A DNA stretch of 64,000 nucleotides from Cytophagales bacterium (GTDB lineage: Bacteria > Bacteroidota > Bacteroidia > Cytophagales > Thermoflexibacteraceae), in assembly GCA_013299115.1 (NCBI GenBank), contig JAAFKA010000016.1:56312-120311 (forward strand). The letters are read 5' to 3'. Under the pieces are notes generated by a model that was given only the letters and a program-made list of their open reading frames with translations, ran no database searches and was not told where the DNA came from. The position numbers were made by a program, and so were the translations under genes. Positions 5,602 to 15,600 of the stretch are shown here, piece by piece. Within the stretch, counting starts at the first letter, position 1. Each line of letters opens with the position of its first letter.

Positions 5602-7920
5602 ATGGCAAAGCTATTTTCAACTTTTGATTTTGCTCAACTTTCTTCACCCGATTTTAAGGAAGATAGCGTAAGAGAAGTTTTAATTATGCCAATTTTGCAG
5701 CAATTAGGCTGGCAACAACCGCAAATTATTAGGAGTAAAAGCCTCGAAAATCCTTTTATAAAAATTGGCTCTAAGAAACGTCAAATCAAACAAATTCCCG
5801 ATTATTTGTTTAAAATTGAGGACAGTTATGCGTGGGTGCTTGACGCAAAAGCACCTGATGAATTGATAGTAAATAGCGACAATGTTGAGCAAGTGTATAG
5901 CTATGCTATTCACCCTGAAGTCCGCACAAAGTTTTTTGCTCTGTGCAATGGAAAAGAATTTGCTTTATACCGAGTAGATGAAGCCAAACCTATTTTGTTT
6001 TTTCCACTTTCTGAAATTGACTATTACTGGGAAAATTTAGCTACTTTTTTGTCGCCAAGTTCTTTTCAAAGTGGCAAAAAATTAAATTACACAACCTTAT
6101 CTAAACCTACCATACAAAATAAAGCTAATTTTGATTATTTAGCTGCTACTTTGTTGCGAGAAATTCCTGTAAAAAAACAAGCTGTAAAACGTCATTTTGG
6201 GGTGCATGGCTATTTTACTAAGCAAAGTTGGAATGTGGTACAAGAATATATCAAAAATTTTTCACAGGTTGGTGATGTAGTGCTTGACCCTTTTGGTGGC
6301 AGTGGCGTAACAGCTATTGAAACACTAATGACAGACCGCAAGGCTATACACATTGACCTCAATCCAATGTCGGTTTTTATGGTTGATGCTCTCATTGCAC
6401 CTGTGAACAATGGAGATTTGAAACACGCATTGGAGAGGATTAAGAAAGCTTATAACAAATCTGATTACCCAAATTTTGAAACCTTAGACAATGCCAAACA
6501 AAAAGAATTATTAGCAAAATATCCATATCCTAAAAATATAAAACTGCCCAAAGGCTCTGATGTGCAAACTATTGAAGAACTTTTTACAACAAAACAATTA
6601 GCCCAGTTAGCTTTTTTAAAATCTTTGATAAAAAAAGAGAAGAATAAAAATGTAAAAAAATCGTTGTTATTGGCTTTTTCAAGTACACTCAATAAATTCA
6701 ATTTAACTTTTCATTATACACCCAAAAAAACAAGGAATGAAAATGGAGAAGTTATTGCGATAAACAATGAGCAAGCTGGTGGTGGTGGTGATAGTGCAGT
6801 TTTCCGTTATTATCGTTATAGGATAGCCAAAGAAGACGCAAATTTAGATTTAATGGAGATTTTTGAGAAAAAAATAGACAATCTTTATAAGGCTAAGAAT
6901 GAAATTAGCCTTAAAACAGGTTTTAGTACAATAAGCAAAGATTTTGATATTACACCTAACATTATCAAAGGTACAGCAACTAATTTAAGTTTCTTAGAAA
7001 ATGAAACTGTGGACTATATCTATACTGACCCTCCCTATGGCAAAAAAATTCCTTATTTAGATTTGTCTGTCATGTGGAATGGCTGGTTAGATTTGGAAGT
7101 TAGCGAGGCAGATTATGAATTGGAGGCAATAGAAGGCGGAGAACACCACAAAAGCAAAGAAAATTACAACGAATTGATGACAAAATCTATAAAAGAAATG
7201 TATAGGGTTTTGAAGTTTGACCGTTGGATGTCTTTTGTTTTTGCGCACAAAGACCCCGAATTTTGGCATTTGATTATAGAAACTGCCGAGAAATGCGGTT
7301 TTGAGTATGCAGGTGCAGTGCCACAAAAAAACGGACAAACAAGTTTCAAAAAACGACAAAATCCATTTACAGTTTTATCGGGGCAACTGATAATCAATTT
7401 TAGGAAAGTTCGCAAACCTAAATTTATTATGAAGGCTGCTTTGGGTATGAATATTGGCGAAATTGTGCAACAAACCGTAGAAGGAATTATTGCCAAAGAA
7501 AACGGTGCAACTCTTGAACAAATCAATGATGAGTTGATTATCAAGGGTTTAGAACTTGGATTTTTAGATTTACTGAAAAAAGAATATTCAGATTTAACGC
7601 CATTTCTCTTAACAGAATTTGATTATAACGAAAAAACAGAAATTTTTTCAATACGCAAAAATGTCAAATTCAAATCACATTTAGATGTAAGACTGCGTAT
7701 TCAGTACTATTTGGTTTCCTATCTAAGACGTATGGAATTGGAAAAGAAGACGCCAACTTTTGACGAAATTATTTACCATATTATTCCATTACTCAAAAAC
7801 GGTACAACTCCTGAAAATCAAACAGTTTTGAATGTTTTGGAGGATATAGCTGAAAGAATAGCCAATGATGGTTGGGCTTTGAAAAAAGATGGGCAGTTAA
7901 AATTATTTGGAATTTTGTAG
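5602..7920 (+). CDS. HsdR-N-like nuclease domain fused to N6-adenine/N4-cytosine DNA methyltransferase
   Basis: A 772-residue protein starting at the ATG at 5602 (a longer frame begins at 5488 but its first 38 residues overlap the PLD fragment and are not protein-like). Residues 20-140 resemble the N-terminal nuclease domain of type I restriction subunits: IPDYLF (about 65-70) and LDAKAP (80-85) give a PD…(D/E)xK-type active site. Motif I of a DNA methyltransferase, DPFGGSGVTAIE, is at about 227, the catalytic DPPYGKKIPYLDLS at about 475, with a 250-residue region between that probably contains target recognition. So one polypeptide carries both nuclease-like and methylase parts, as in type IIG-like restriction-modification enzymes, although the nuclease-like domain could instead be structural. 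A cognate partner is not seen nearby. Confidence 0.75.
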   Translation: MAKLFSTFDFAQLSSPDFKEDSVREVLIMPILQQLGWQQPQIIRSKSLENPFIKIGSKKRQIKQIPDYLFKIEDSYAWVLDAKAPDELIVNSDNVEQVYSYAIHPEVRTKFFALCNGKEFALYRVDEAKPILFFPLSEIDYYWENLATFLSPSSFQSGKKLNYTTLSKPTIQNKANFDYLAATLLREIPVKKQAVKRHFGVHGYFTKQSWNVVQEYIKNFSQVGDVVLDPFGGSGVTAIETLMTDRKAIHIDLNPMSVFMVDALIAPVNNGDLKHALERIKKAYNKSDYPNFETLDNAKQKELLAKYPYPKNIKLPKGSDVQTIEELFTTKQLAQLAFLKSLIKKEKNKNVKKSLLLAFSSTLNKFNLTFHYTPKKTRNENGEVIAINNEQAGGGGDSAVFRYYRYRIAKEDANLDLMEIFEKKIDNLYKAKNEISLKTGFSTISKDFDITPNIIKGTATNLSFLENETVDYIYTDPPYGKKIPYLDLSVMWNGWLDLEVSEADYELEAIEGGEHHKSKENYNELMTKSIKEMYRVLKFDRWMSFVFAHKDPEFWHLIIETAEKCGFEYAGAVPQKNGQTSFKKRQNPFTVLSGQLIINFRKVRKPKFIMKAALGMNIGEIVQQTVEGIIAKENGATLEQINDELIIKGLELGFLDLLKKEYSDLTPFLLTEFDYNEKTEIFSIRKNVKFKSHLDVRLRIQYYLVSYLRRMELEKKTPTFDEIIYHIIPLLKNGTTPENQTVLNVLEDIAERIANDGWALKKDGQLKLFGIL

Positions 7921-7989
7921 GTTTTATGTGATAAGTTGCAAATAGCCTACACTAAATCCTTATTTATTGAGCAAACCACTCTTATTTTT

Positions 7990-8042
7990 TACGATTGTCA
8001 AAGTCTTGCCGACCCTTGCCAACGTAAAAAATGCCAACGTAA
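7990..8042. repeat. REP-B palindromic repeat
   Basis: Member of the family TACGTTGGCAA…TTGACAATCGTA, here in inverted orientation (TACGATTGTCAAAG … CCTTGCCAACGTA) plus an extra half copy GCCAACGTA. It lies between the methyltransferase and the antitoxin gene. Confidence 0.75.
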
Positions 8043-8080
8043 AAAAATGTTTTTTGCTAACCTCTTTCTATTCTTTTTCG

Positions 8081-8088
8081 TATCTTTG
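8081..8088 (+). promoter_or_regulatory. Bacteroidota -7 element
   Basis: TATCTTTG fits the TAnnTTTG -7 consensus of the primary sigma factor in Bacteroidota and stands 24 bases before the antitoxin ATG. No good -33 match is seen at the usual spacing. Confidence 0.5.
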
Positions 8089-8111
8089 TGTTACATAAAC
8101 CGTAGGAAATT

Positions 8112-8333
8112 ATGCAAAATCCACAATTTTCAAATATGCAATTAGAGTTATTAAATCTATTTAATCGGGACATATCCGATGAAGATTTAAAAGCCATTAA
8201 AAGATTGATAACCAAATATTTAGCCGAAAAATTAAGTTTACTTGCCGACAAGGTTTGGGAAGAAAAAGGCTTGACTAATCAAGATATGGAAACTTTGTTA
8301 CACACCCATTTACGCACTCCTTACAAACCATAA
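8112..8333 (+). CDS. putative antitoxin of a PIN-type toxin-antitoxin pair
   Basis: A 73-residue, strongly helical, charged protein (…LNLFNRDISDEDLKAIKRLI…). Its position one base before the start of a gene beginning with a PIN-domain N-terminus, and its size and composition, match the small antitoxins that accompany PIN ribonucleases in Bacteroidota and cyanobacteria. It would bind and neutralise the toxin and repress the operon. The toxin is deleted (see next), so this antitoxin is probably an orphan. Confidence 0.65.
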   Translation: MQNPQFSNMQLELLNLFNRDISDEDLKAIKRLITKYLAEKLSLLADKVWEEKGLTNQDMETLLHTHLRTPYKP

Positions 8334-8334
8334 A

Positions 8335-8569
8335 ATGCGAATTGTATTAGATACCAATGTTTTGTTGGTTTGTATTTCGCCCCGTTCTGCTTTTCGCTGA
8401 CGATAATAAATTCGTGGATTGTGCCATTGCAGCCAATGCACATTTTATTGTAACAGAGGACAAGCATTTTAAAATTTTATCAGAAATTCCTTTCCCAAAA
8501 GTGAATGTGATTAGTGCCAAAGATTTTAAAAAACAAATAGAAATGCAGAAAAATAGTAAGGTAAATTGA
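8335..8569 (+). pseudogene. PIN-domain ribonuclease toxin with internal deletion
   Basis: The ATG at 8335 starts MRIVLDTNVLLVCISPRSAF, the canonical PIN beginning with the first catalytic Asp; a stop follows at 8398. In another frame, from about 8396, ADDNKFVDCAIAANAHFIVT and DKHFKIL give the C-terminal half of the same family with its acidic D-D-N-K-F-V-D cluster. Intact relatives have about 60-70 residues between these blocks. Some 200 bases are therefore missing and the junction is out of frame, so the toxin is dead. Confidence 0.85.
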
Positions 8570-8642
8570 GTAGATTGTATATGATTTTTTGTTCTCCAAC
8601 GCCTAAATAAGTATCTTTGGAAACAAAATTAAAATTTGTTTA

Positions 8643-8696
8643 AAAAAAGTGTAAAGATGTCATCTTTTAGAAAGATAACATCTTTACACTTTTTTA
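8643..8696. repeat. REP-A palindromic repeat (GATGTCATC family)
   Basis: Long imperfect palindrome centred on AAAGATGTCATCTTTTAG / AAAGATAACATCTTT with flanking GTGTA/TACAC and A/T runs. Other members are at 20714-20784, 38956-38994, 44026-44094 and 45450-45472. It may also terminate transcription from the toxin side. Confidence 0.8.
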
Positions 8697-8783
8697 GACA
8701 ATGAACAAAAATAATCAAATTTTCCCCTCATAAAACCATTTTTTCCTAAAATTTTTTAGTTTTGGGGTAGGTGCTTTCCTACA

Positions 8784-9029
8784 TCAGCCAATAATTTTCG
8801 TAGGTTTTAGTTCTAAATTGGCAATAACGTCATCAACTGTTGTATTTCTGATTTGAGATAACTCAATAACATAACTTAATCTTTGTGCATTGTGATTTTC
8901 AATATAGCTTGTTAAAGCTATTAGTTCCTCATAATCTGTGTCCGTCAAAGTTTCTTTTTGGCGTTTTTTAAACAAAATAGCATATCGTTTTTGTATCGTT
9001 GGCAATACGCCTGCATTGATTTTTCGCAA
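8784..9029 (-). pseudogene. remnant of a small conserved protein fused to the IS30 fragment
   Basis: The frame encodes TIQKRYAILFKKRQKETLTD followed by TDYEELIALTSYIENHNAQR and a C-terminus with IELSQIRNTTVDDVIANLEL. This pattern (short helical protein with LTDxDYEELLxLxxxIE…RLxxLxELAxxR) is that of a small conserved protein of unknown function found in Bacteroidota and cyanobacteria. Its N-terminus is replaced by IS30-related sequence in another frame, so the gene is truncated. The first ten residues of the frame belong to the mobile-element part. Confidence 0.5.
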
Positions 9030-9131
9030 TAGTTCGGTTTCAATAGTTGATAGATATATTCAGGACTCATGGTTGCTTCATTTTCTTTCTTTAATGCACC
9101 CACAATTTGTTCGGGGCTGTATTGTTCTTTA

Positions 9132-9146
9132 AGCGGAGTGCCGCCC
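9132..9146. repeat. 15-bp hairpin mini-element in IS30 transposase (copy 1)
   Basis: AGCGGAGTGCCGCCC (minus-strand GGGCGGCACTCCGCT). Removal of 15 bases restores the continuous reading IEKLLKEQYSPEQIVG. Confidence 0.8.
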
Positions 9147-9286
9147 AGTAACTTTTCAATAGAAAATTTAATTTTTTCATTAAATTTGTACTGCTTTTTA
9201 TCTTTTCTGCGTTGGATTGCAAATGTATTTGCAGTGTCAGCATCGTATAAACCAGCTTTACTTTGGTTACGTTTTTTTTCATTAGA

Positions 9287-9301
9287 AGCGGAGTGCCGCC
9301 C
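9287..9301. repeat. 15-bp hairpin mini-element in IS30 transposase (copy 2)
   Basis: Sequence identical to the copy at 9132 and to 5516. It sits in the DNA-recognition helix of the transposase; removal restores SESAISNEKKRN in frame. Confidence 0.8.
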
Positions 9302-9627
9302 AATCGCACTTTCGCTGGTCCCAACTTGCCGAGCTATTTCTTTTTGTGGTATTTTGTTTGCTAAAAGTGTAGCAATTTCATACCTTTGTTTGAGGGTTAA
9401 GTCGGTTCGCCGATGCGATGCCATGATTTTTATTTTTATTTTTTGTGTTGCAATTCAAAAATAAACATAAAATCTGACACAACTTAACCTTTTTTAATTT
9501 TTTCCAAATTTCATTTCAAACTTGATTCCAAGGTATGCTGTATTTTTGAAATTAAAATCCCAAAACCACTTTCTGATGTGTATACCTATTTTTTGCTATA
9601 TTCAGCATGGCAGTTTAATATTCAACA

Positions 9628-12600
9628 TTACCTACTCCCCACCACACATTTTAGTTGATAATCTTCGCTTGCTCCTTGTAAATTAAAGACCTGAATATGA
9701 AAGAGATAGTAGCCAATTCTTGCTTTTTTGCCCTCGTCTGTATCCCCGTCCCATCTGAATTGTCCCTCGTTGCCCAAGACCTGACTTTGCAACAAGGTCT
9801 TAACTTTTCTACCTTCGCTATCATAAATCGTAGCATTTGCCACAAAACCTGTTTGGTTGCAAGCATAACGCAAAAAAGTGAAATCCTGCCAACCATCGCC
9901 ATCAGGCGTAATCACTTCGTTTTCCACCCAAAAACAGTCGGCACGTTGGCGGACTACATTGCCTCTGGCTTGAGAATTTCTATACCCTGGTGTGCCAAAT
10001 TGCGGGCTTGCTGCCGAATGCCAATTATTTTTGTCATTGGTAACTACCTCAAAATCAATTCTTTCCAAACTTACCCCTCCCCTATCGTCTAACAATTTGA
10101 AGTGATAATCTTCATCATAATCCAATAAATCTGCCACTTCGCCATTCGGTAACAGCAAAACTACCGTACCCGATTTATCTGAATAGGTAGGCAATTCGGT
10201 TGCTACAAAAGTAGAGTCCACGCCTTGCGGATATTGGTTTTTAAGTTGTGTAAGATTTGGACAAAAAACAACATAACTTTTGGGTGCAACTACCAAAGTT
10301 TGGGAACTTACTATTTTGATTTGTTCTATTACCCCATTCACTTTTCTTGCCAAAGCCCAGCCTTTGAGGTCTATAAATTTATCTGAGAGGTTGTATAATT
10401 CGACAAAATCAACACCACCTACAGGCGGATTAAACAACACTTCGTTTAAAATCAATTCGCCTTTGCTGCCTTCTTCGGGTACTACCAAACTGCGTTTCTG
10501 AGGATTGACTACTGCATTTTGACTGCAATCTGCCACGCCTACCAACGACAAAGTATAGACTGTTTTAGTTTGCAAAGCCGTTGCCAACCGCAGCGTAATT
10601 TCTTGATTGGCTGCCTGACTAAAACTAACATTGGCTATTGGCAAGGGATTTGAGTTGCCTGTCGAGTTGTTAATCAAAACATAAGTAGCTGATAATGAAC
10701 GGATACTGTCTAATTTTTCGTTGAAAAACAAACGCAAAGTAGTGGGTGTAAGTACGTCTATCCGTTGCAAAATCGGAAATTGCGTATCGGGATTAGGCTT
10801 GGCAACGGAGTTGGTGCTGGCGGGTGTGCCACCGTTTCGGTTTTCGGAGGCTGTCCAATTTAGTTGGGCTACACAAGGAAAATTTACATCTGTCATTTCC
10901 AAAGACCAACCTCCTTCGGCTTTTTCGGCATCTCTGTACCAACTTAATTTGTAAGCAACTTCGTGAAGTAAAACGCCGTTTGCATTTCGCAAAGTCAAAG
11001 CTGTTCCTTCGTTTGGCAAGCTGACCCAAGGCGACACTCCCAAAATAGTTGCATTAGGCAGCAATCTTTTGTACGTTTCAACGGCACTTGTCGGCACTAA
11101 CAAAGTGTAAGATTTTGGCAAAATAGGCACAAAATTTAACCTTGCTTGCGTCGTGCCATTGCTCAACAGGCAGTTGCCCAAACTCAATATTTTGTTGGTT
11201 GTGTTATACAATTCTATGTACTCCGTTTCAGGCAAATTGACAACAGGGCTGGGGTCTGGTAGCAATTCACTGATAATCAAGTCGTTAGTTTGGGGTGTTT
11301 CGCCTACGCCTATGGGCAAAGTTTGCATAGTCATCATATTTCCACTGCAATCTCTTACGTTTTGCACCGCCAACGCATACACCACACCTGTACGCAAGGC
11401 TGTTTGCAAATACAACAGCACAGTTTTGTTATTGCCTAATTGTACTTTTTCCACAGCCACAGTAGGATTGAGAATATAATTTTTTGGCTCTACACTTGTC
11501 AAACTATCCAACTTTTCAGAAAAAATAATTTCTATAATAGCCTGATTGCCAATAGTTTGCAAATTAATTTTTTCGACCAAAGGCGGTGTTTTGTCTTGGT
11601 TGGTGGCTTTTACAGAATTTTCTTGGGTTGGTGTGCCTCCCCTTGCGTTTCGGCTTGCTTGCCAGTTGTCCATTTCGCCACAAGGGTTATTGGTATCTAT
11701 CATTTCCAAAGACCAACCTCCCAATTTTTTCACTTCGTCTTTGTACCAATTCAAATTAAAACTTACATCATAAATTAGTCGATTGTTTGCACGCAAAGCC
11801 AAATATTCTCCTTCATTGTTGATACTCGGAAAACCAACCACACCCACTAAATTTGCCGTTGGCAACAATCTTTTGAACAAATCAACCGAAGTAGTGCCAC
11901 AAAGCAAAGCATATTCTTGAGGTTTCAAAACCACAGCAGGCAAAGCCACTGCACCGCCCTCGTCTTGCAACTGCACAGTGCCTAAATTGAGCAACTTGTT
12001 GCTGTTGTTATAAACCTCAATGTACTCTCTATCAGGAAGTTGCACCACAGGGCTGGGGTCTGCCATGATTTCGGTAATTAGCAATTCGTTAGGTGCTGGG
12101 GCTGTTCCTCTCCCAAAATTTAGGGAAGTTTGCAAGGTGATATTGCCTGCACAATCTTTTATATTGGTGGCTTGCAAAACATACAAAGTATTGGTATTGA
12201 GGTTGTTAGCAAAATTTATTCTAATAGTTTTGTTGTCTTTATAGGCAATGCTTTGAATGGTGTCAACAGGTGTAATTGCAAAATTTTCTTTTTTGGTACT
12301 ACTCAAACTATCCATTTTTTCGTTAAAAGCTACTTCTATTTGCGTGGGCGAAAGCCACAAAATAGACGTAAGAAAAGGGAAGATTTTGTCGGGATTGGTA
12401 GCTGCCACCGAATTTTTTTGGGCAGGTGTGCCACCCAAAGCAGCCACCGAAGCAGTCCAATTTTCTCCTTCGCCACAAAGGTTGTTCAGGTCTATCATTT
12501 CCAAAGTCCAGCCGCCGTTGCGTTTATTTTCATCTTTATACCACGTATCTGAGTAGTTTATGTTGTGCAAGACCTCGTTTTGGGCTGTTCGCAAAGTCAA

Positions 12601-15600
12601 ATTTTCGCCTGCATTGCTTAGACTTGGAAAACCTACTACACCCACCACACTACTCCGATTGACTACTTTTGCCAGACTGTCTATTCTACTCGTGGCACAT
12701 AAGACCATGTAAGTTTTTGGCTGCATGACAACAGCAGGCAAAGTAGCTGTACCTCCTTCATCACTCAATTTTACGCCTTGCAAATTGATAAGGTCGTTGC
12801 TGTTGTTATAAACTTCAATCCACTCTGCCAATGGCAAACCCACCGCAGGACTTTCATCTGCCATCATTTCGGTCAATAGCAAGTCGCCAACTTTGGGACT
12901 TCTGCCAATTCCTATGGTAAAAGTGGAGTTTGCCAACAAATTACCACTACAATCTCTTAGATTTGAAACCAACAACTGATAAATTTGGGTGCTGTTCAGG
13001 GCTGTTTGCAAGGTAAGTCGGGCTGTTCTGTCATTGACTAAGGCAATGGTTTGGATAGCAGGTACTTGTCCGCCATTGGAAGTAAGACTATAATTGGTAG
13101 CTACCAGCAAACTATTTTCGTTCATTTTTTCATTAAAACTTACTTCAATTACTTGGGTCGTATTGAGGTTTACACTCAACACTTGGGGAGGCGTGGTGTC
13201 TGCATTGGCGGCGGCTACGGAGTTTTGTTTGTTCGGTGTACCTCCTTTTGGGTCGTTGCTTGCTGTCCAGTTGTTGCCTTCGCCACAAAAATTGTTGGTG
13301 TCTATCATTTCCAAAGTCCAACCTCCTTGCCGTTTGGTTTCGTTTCTGTACCACGAGTCGGAGTAGATTAAGGCAAAAATGGTGTAGCCTGTGCTGTCTA
13401 ACAAAGCCAATCTTTCGCCTGTATTTGCCAAACTTGGAAAATTTGATACTGCCAACGCCTGTAAACTGTCGGCTTTGGTGCTGTTTGCCAATGTAAGGTA
13501 TTCATTCGGTTTGATAATTTTTTGGGGCAAAGCCGTACTGCCACTTTCGTCTTGCAACCGCACTGCCCCCAAATTAATAATACGGTTGCTGCGGTTATAA
13601 ATTTCTATCCATTCGGCTAAGGGCAAGCCAACTCTTGGCGTTTCGTCTGCCATAATTTCAGTAATGAGCAAGTCGTTTGCCTTTGCTTTTGTGCCTATTC
13701 CAAATTCTAATTTTGTAATTGCCTGATTACCAGCACAATCTTTGACATTGGAGGCTGTCAAAAGATACAAAACAGCCGAGTCTAAATTGTTGGTTAGATT
13801 GAGCAACACATTGCTTGCATTGACAAATTGCAAATTATTGATAGCTATGTTATTGTTTATCAAATAGTTAGCAACTTTTACCAATTCTATGCTATCTGTT
13901 TCTTCGCTAAATCTGACCTCCAACTGGCGAGGGTTGCGTACCAAAATATTTTGAACAGTAGGCGGCGTATTATCAGGGCTTTGTTTCCAATAAGAGTTTT
14001 TGCGAGTCGGCGTACCTCCTGTGGAGTCTTGACTGGCTATCCAATTCGGGGCTTTGGCAAGGCAGGCAGACAAAGGATTTATCATTTCCAATGCCCAGCC
14101 ACCGTTGCGTTTGTTTGCATCTCTGTACCACGTATCGGAGTAGTTTAGGCTGAAAATCAGACGGTTATCTTGGTCTAAGAGTTGAATTTCCTCACCTGAA
14201 TTAGTCAAAGAAAAAGCAGGACTTACTTCCATAATTTTGCTTTGCAGGGCAATAGGGAAATTATTTTTTTGCCCATTATTTACCACCAACACATAATCAT
14301 CGGCAGCTAACAAATAATCTTTCAACGCAATAGTGTTTGCCCCTTCTTTAATTTGCAAGCCAACCAACTGAAAAGATTGGTTGCTGTTGTTGTAAATTTC
14401 TATGTATTCCGTATTTGGCAACTGCCGAACAGGGTCGGGGTCGGGCATAATTTCGGTGATTAGCAATTCATTTGGGCGAGGTTGAGTAGGTCTTTGGAAG
14501 GTCAAACTCTGTGGCGTAATGGTATTGCCTATTCTATCTTTTATCCTTTCTACGCTCAACGTGTATGTAAGGTTTTGTTGCAAATTTGCACCCAATTTTA
14601 AATACACCACACGAGGATTTGCATTGTCTAAGGTGGCTTGCGTGGGATTGCCAATTCCCGAAATGTTGTAGTGATTCAGGGCTTGGGCAGTAGTTAAATC
14701 CAAATTTTTTGAAAATGTTACAACCAAATCTCTTGCACTGGTGGCAACTACACTTTGCAAAATGGGTGGATTTCGGTCTTCTGCAAAAGAAAAAGAGGAA
14801 GTAGTCACAAATTCTTGGCAGTCTATTGCAAAACCTGTAACAGTCAAGGTATAATTGGTGTTGGGTTGCAAGACGTTACGCAAAAGCAAGTGAACTAAGG
14901 TAGAGTCGTCTGCATTGCGGGTAAGCGAAGCAGGTCTTCCTATGTTGTTGGTAATGAAGTAGTTAGCCGTATCTGCAAGAGTTTGCAAAGGAACAACTTT
15001 GGAAAACTTGACATCGAGCAGACGCGGGGCTATAATCGTAGCAGTTTGAATAAAATTGTTGATACTAAAATTTGCGGTGGTGTTTGCAGCAATCGAATTG
15101 TTTGTACGGTCTTGCAAATTATTGATTATCAGGTTATTAGTTGGTGGCAAATCATTGGCAAAACGCAATTCTACGATAGAAGAGTCATTGGCATTTCGCA
15201 AGGCTTGATTGGGCAATGTGCCGTTGGCAAGTCGATAATTGCTAAGAGTTTCGGCAGAGGTTTTGGAAATAATTTCAGAAAAAAAAAGACGCAAGTTGCG
15301 TGCATCTCTCACGTGCAGGTGCGAAAAAGTCGGGGTTATGGTGCTAAACGGCAAGGTAATTGGCACTATCACGTTGTTTTGCCTGTCCCTCACGTTGCGA
15401 ACAGTTAAAGTAAAATTTTGATTATCAATTAGTTGCGTAGCTGGTCTGATGAAAACCGAAGTAAAAGTTTTGTCGCACAACCAAGCAGTGGCAATGGGCA
15501 AAGTCGTGTTGCCTTGTTTGAGTTCGTAATTGGCGAGCAAAGCAGCAAAATTTGGGTCTAAGGGTTCAGAAAAATCTAAAGTTAATAAAGTTCGGTTTTG

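Larger units (their letters stand above)
8945..9424 (-). pseudogene. IS30-family transposase, N-terminal fragment with two mini-insertions
   Basis: Starts MASHRRTDLTLKQRYEIATL followed by LANKIPQKEIARQVGTSESAI, the IS30 helix-turn-helix domain, and continues with EQYSPEQIVGALKKENEATM and SPEYIYQLL, typical of IS30 before the DDE core. The catalytic domain is missing; the frame runs into unrelated sequence at about 9000. Two 15-base mini-elements interrupt it: GRHSA between SESAI and SNEKKRN, and GGTPL between EKLL and KEQYSPEQ. Removing both restores SESAISNEKKRN (compare the usual S-T-I-x-R-E-L-K-R-N recognition helix) and IEKLLKEQYSPEQI. No terminal repeat could be fixed. Confidence 0.8.
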
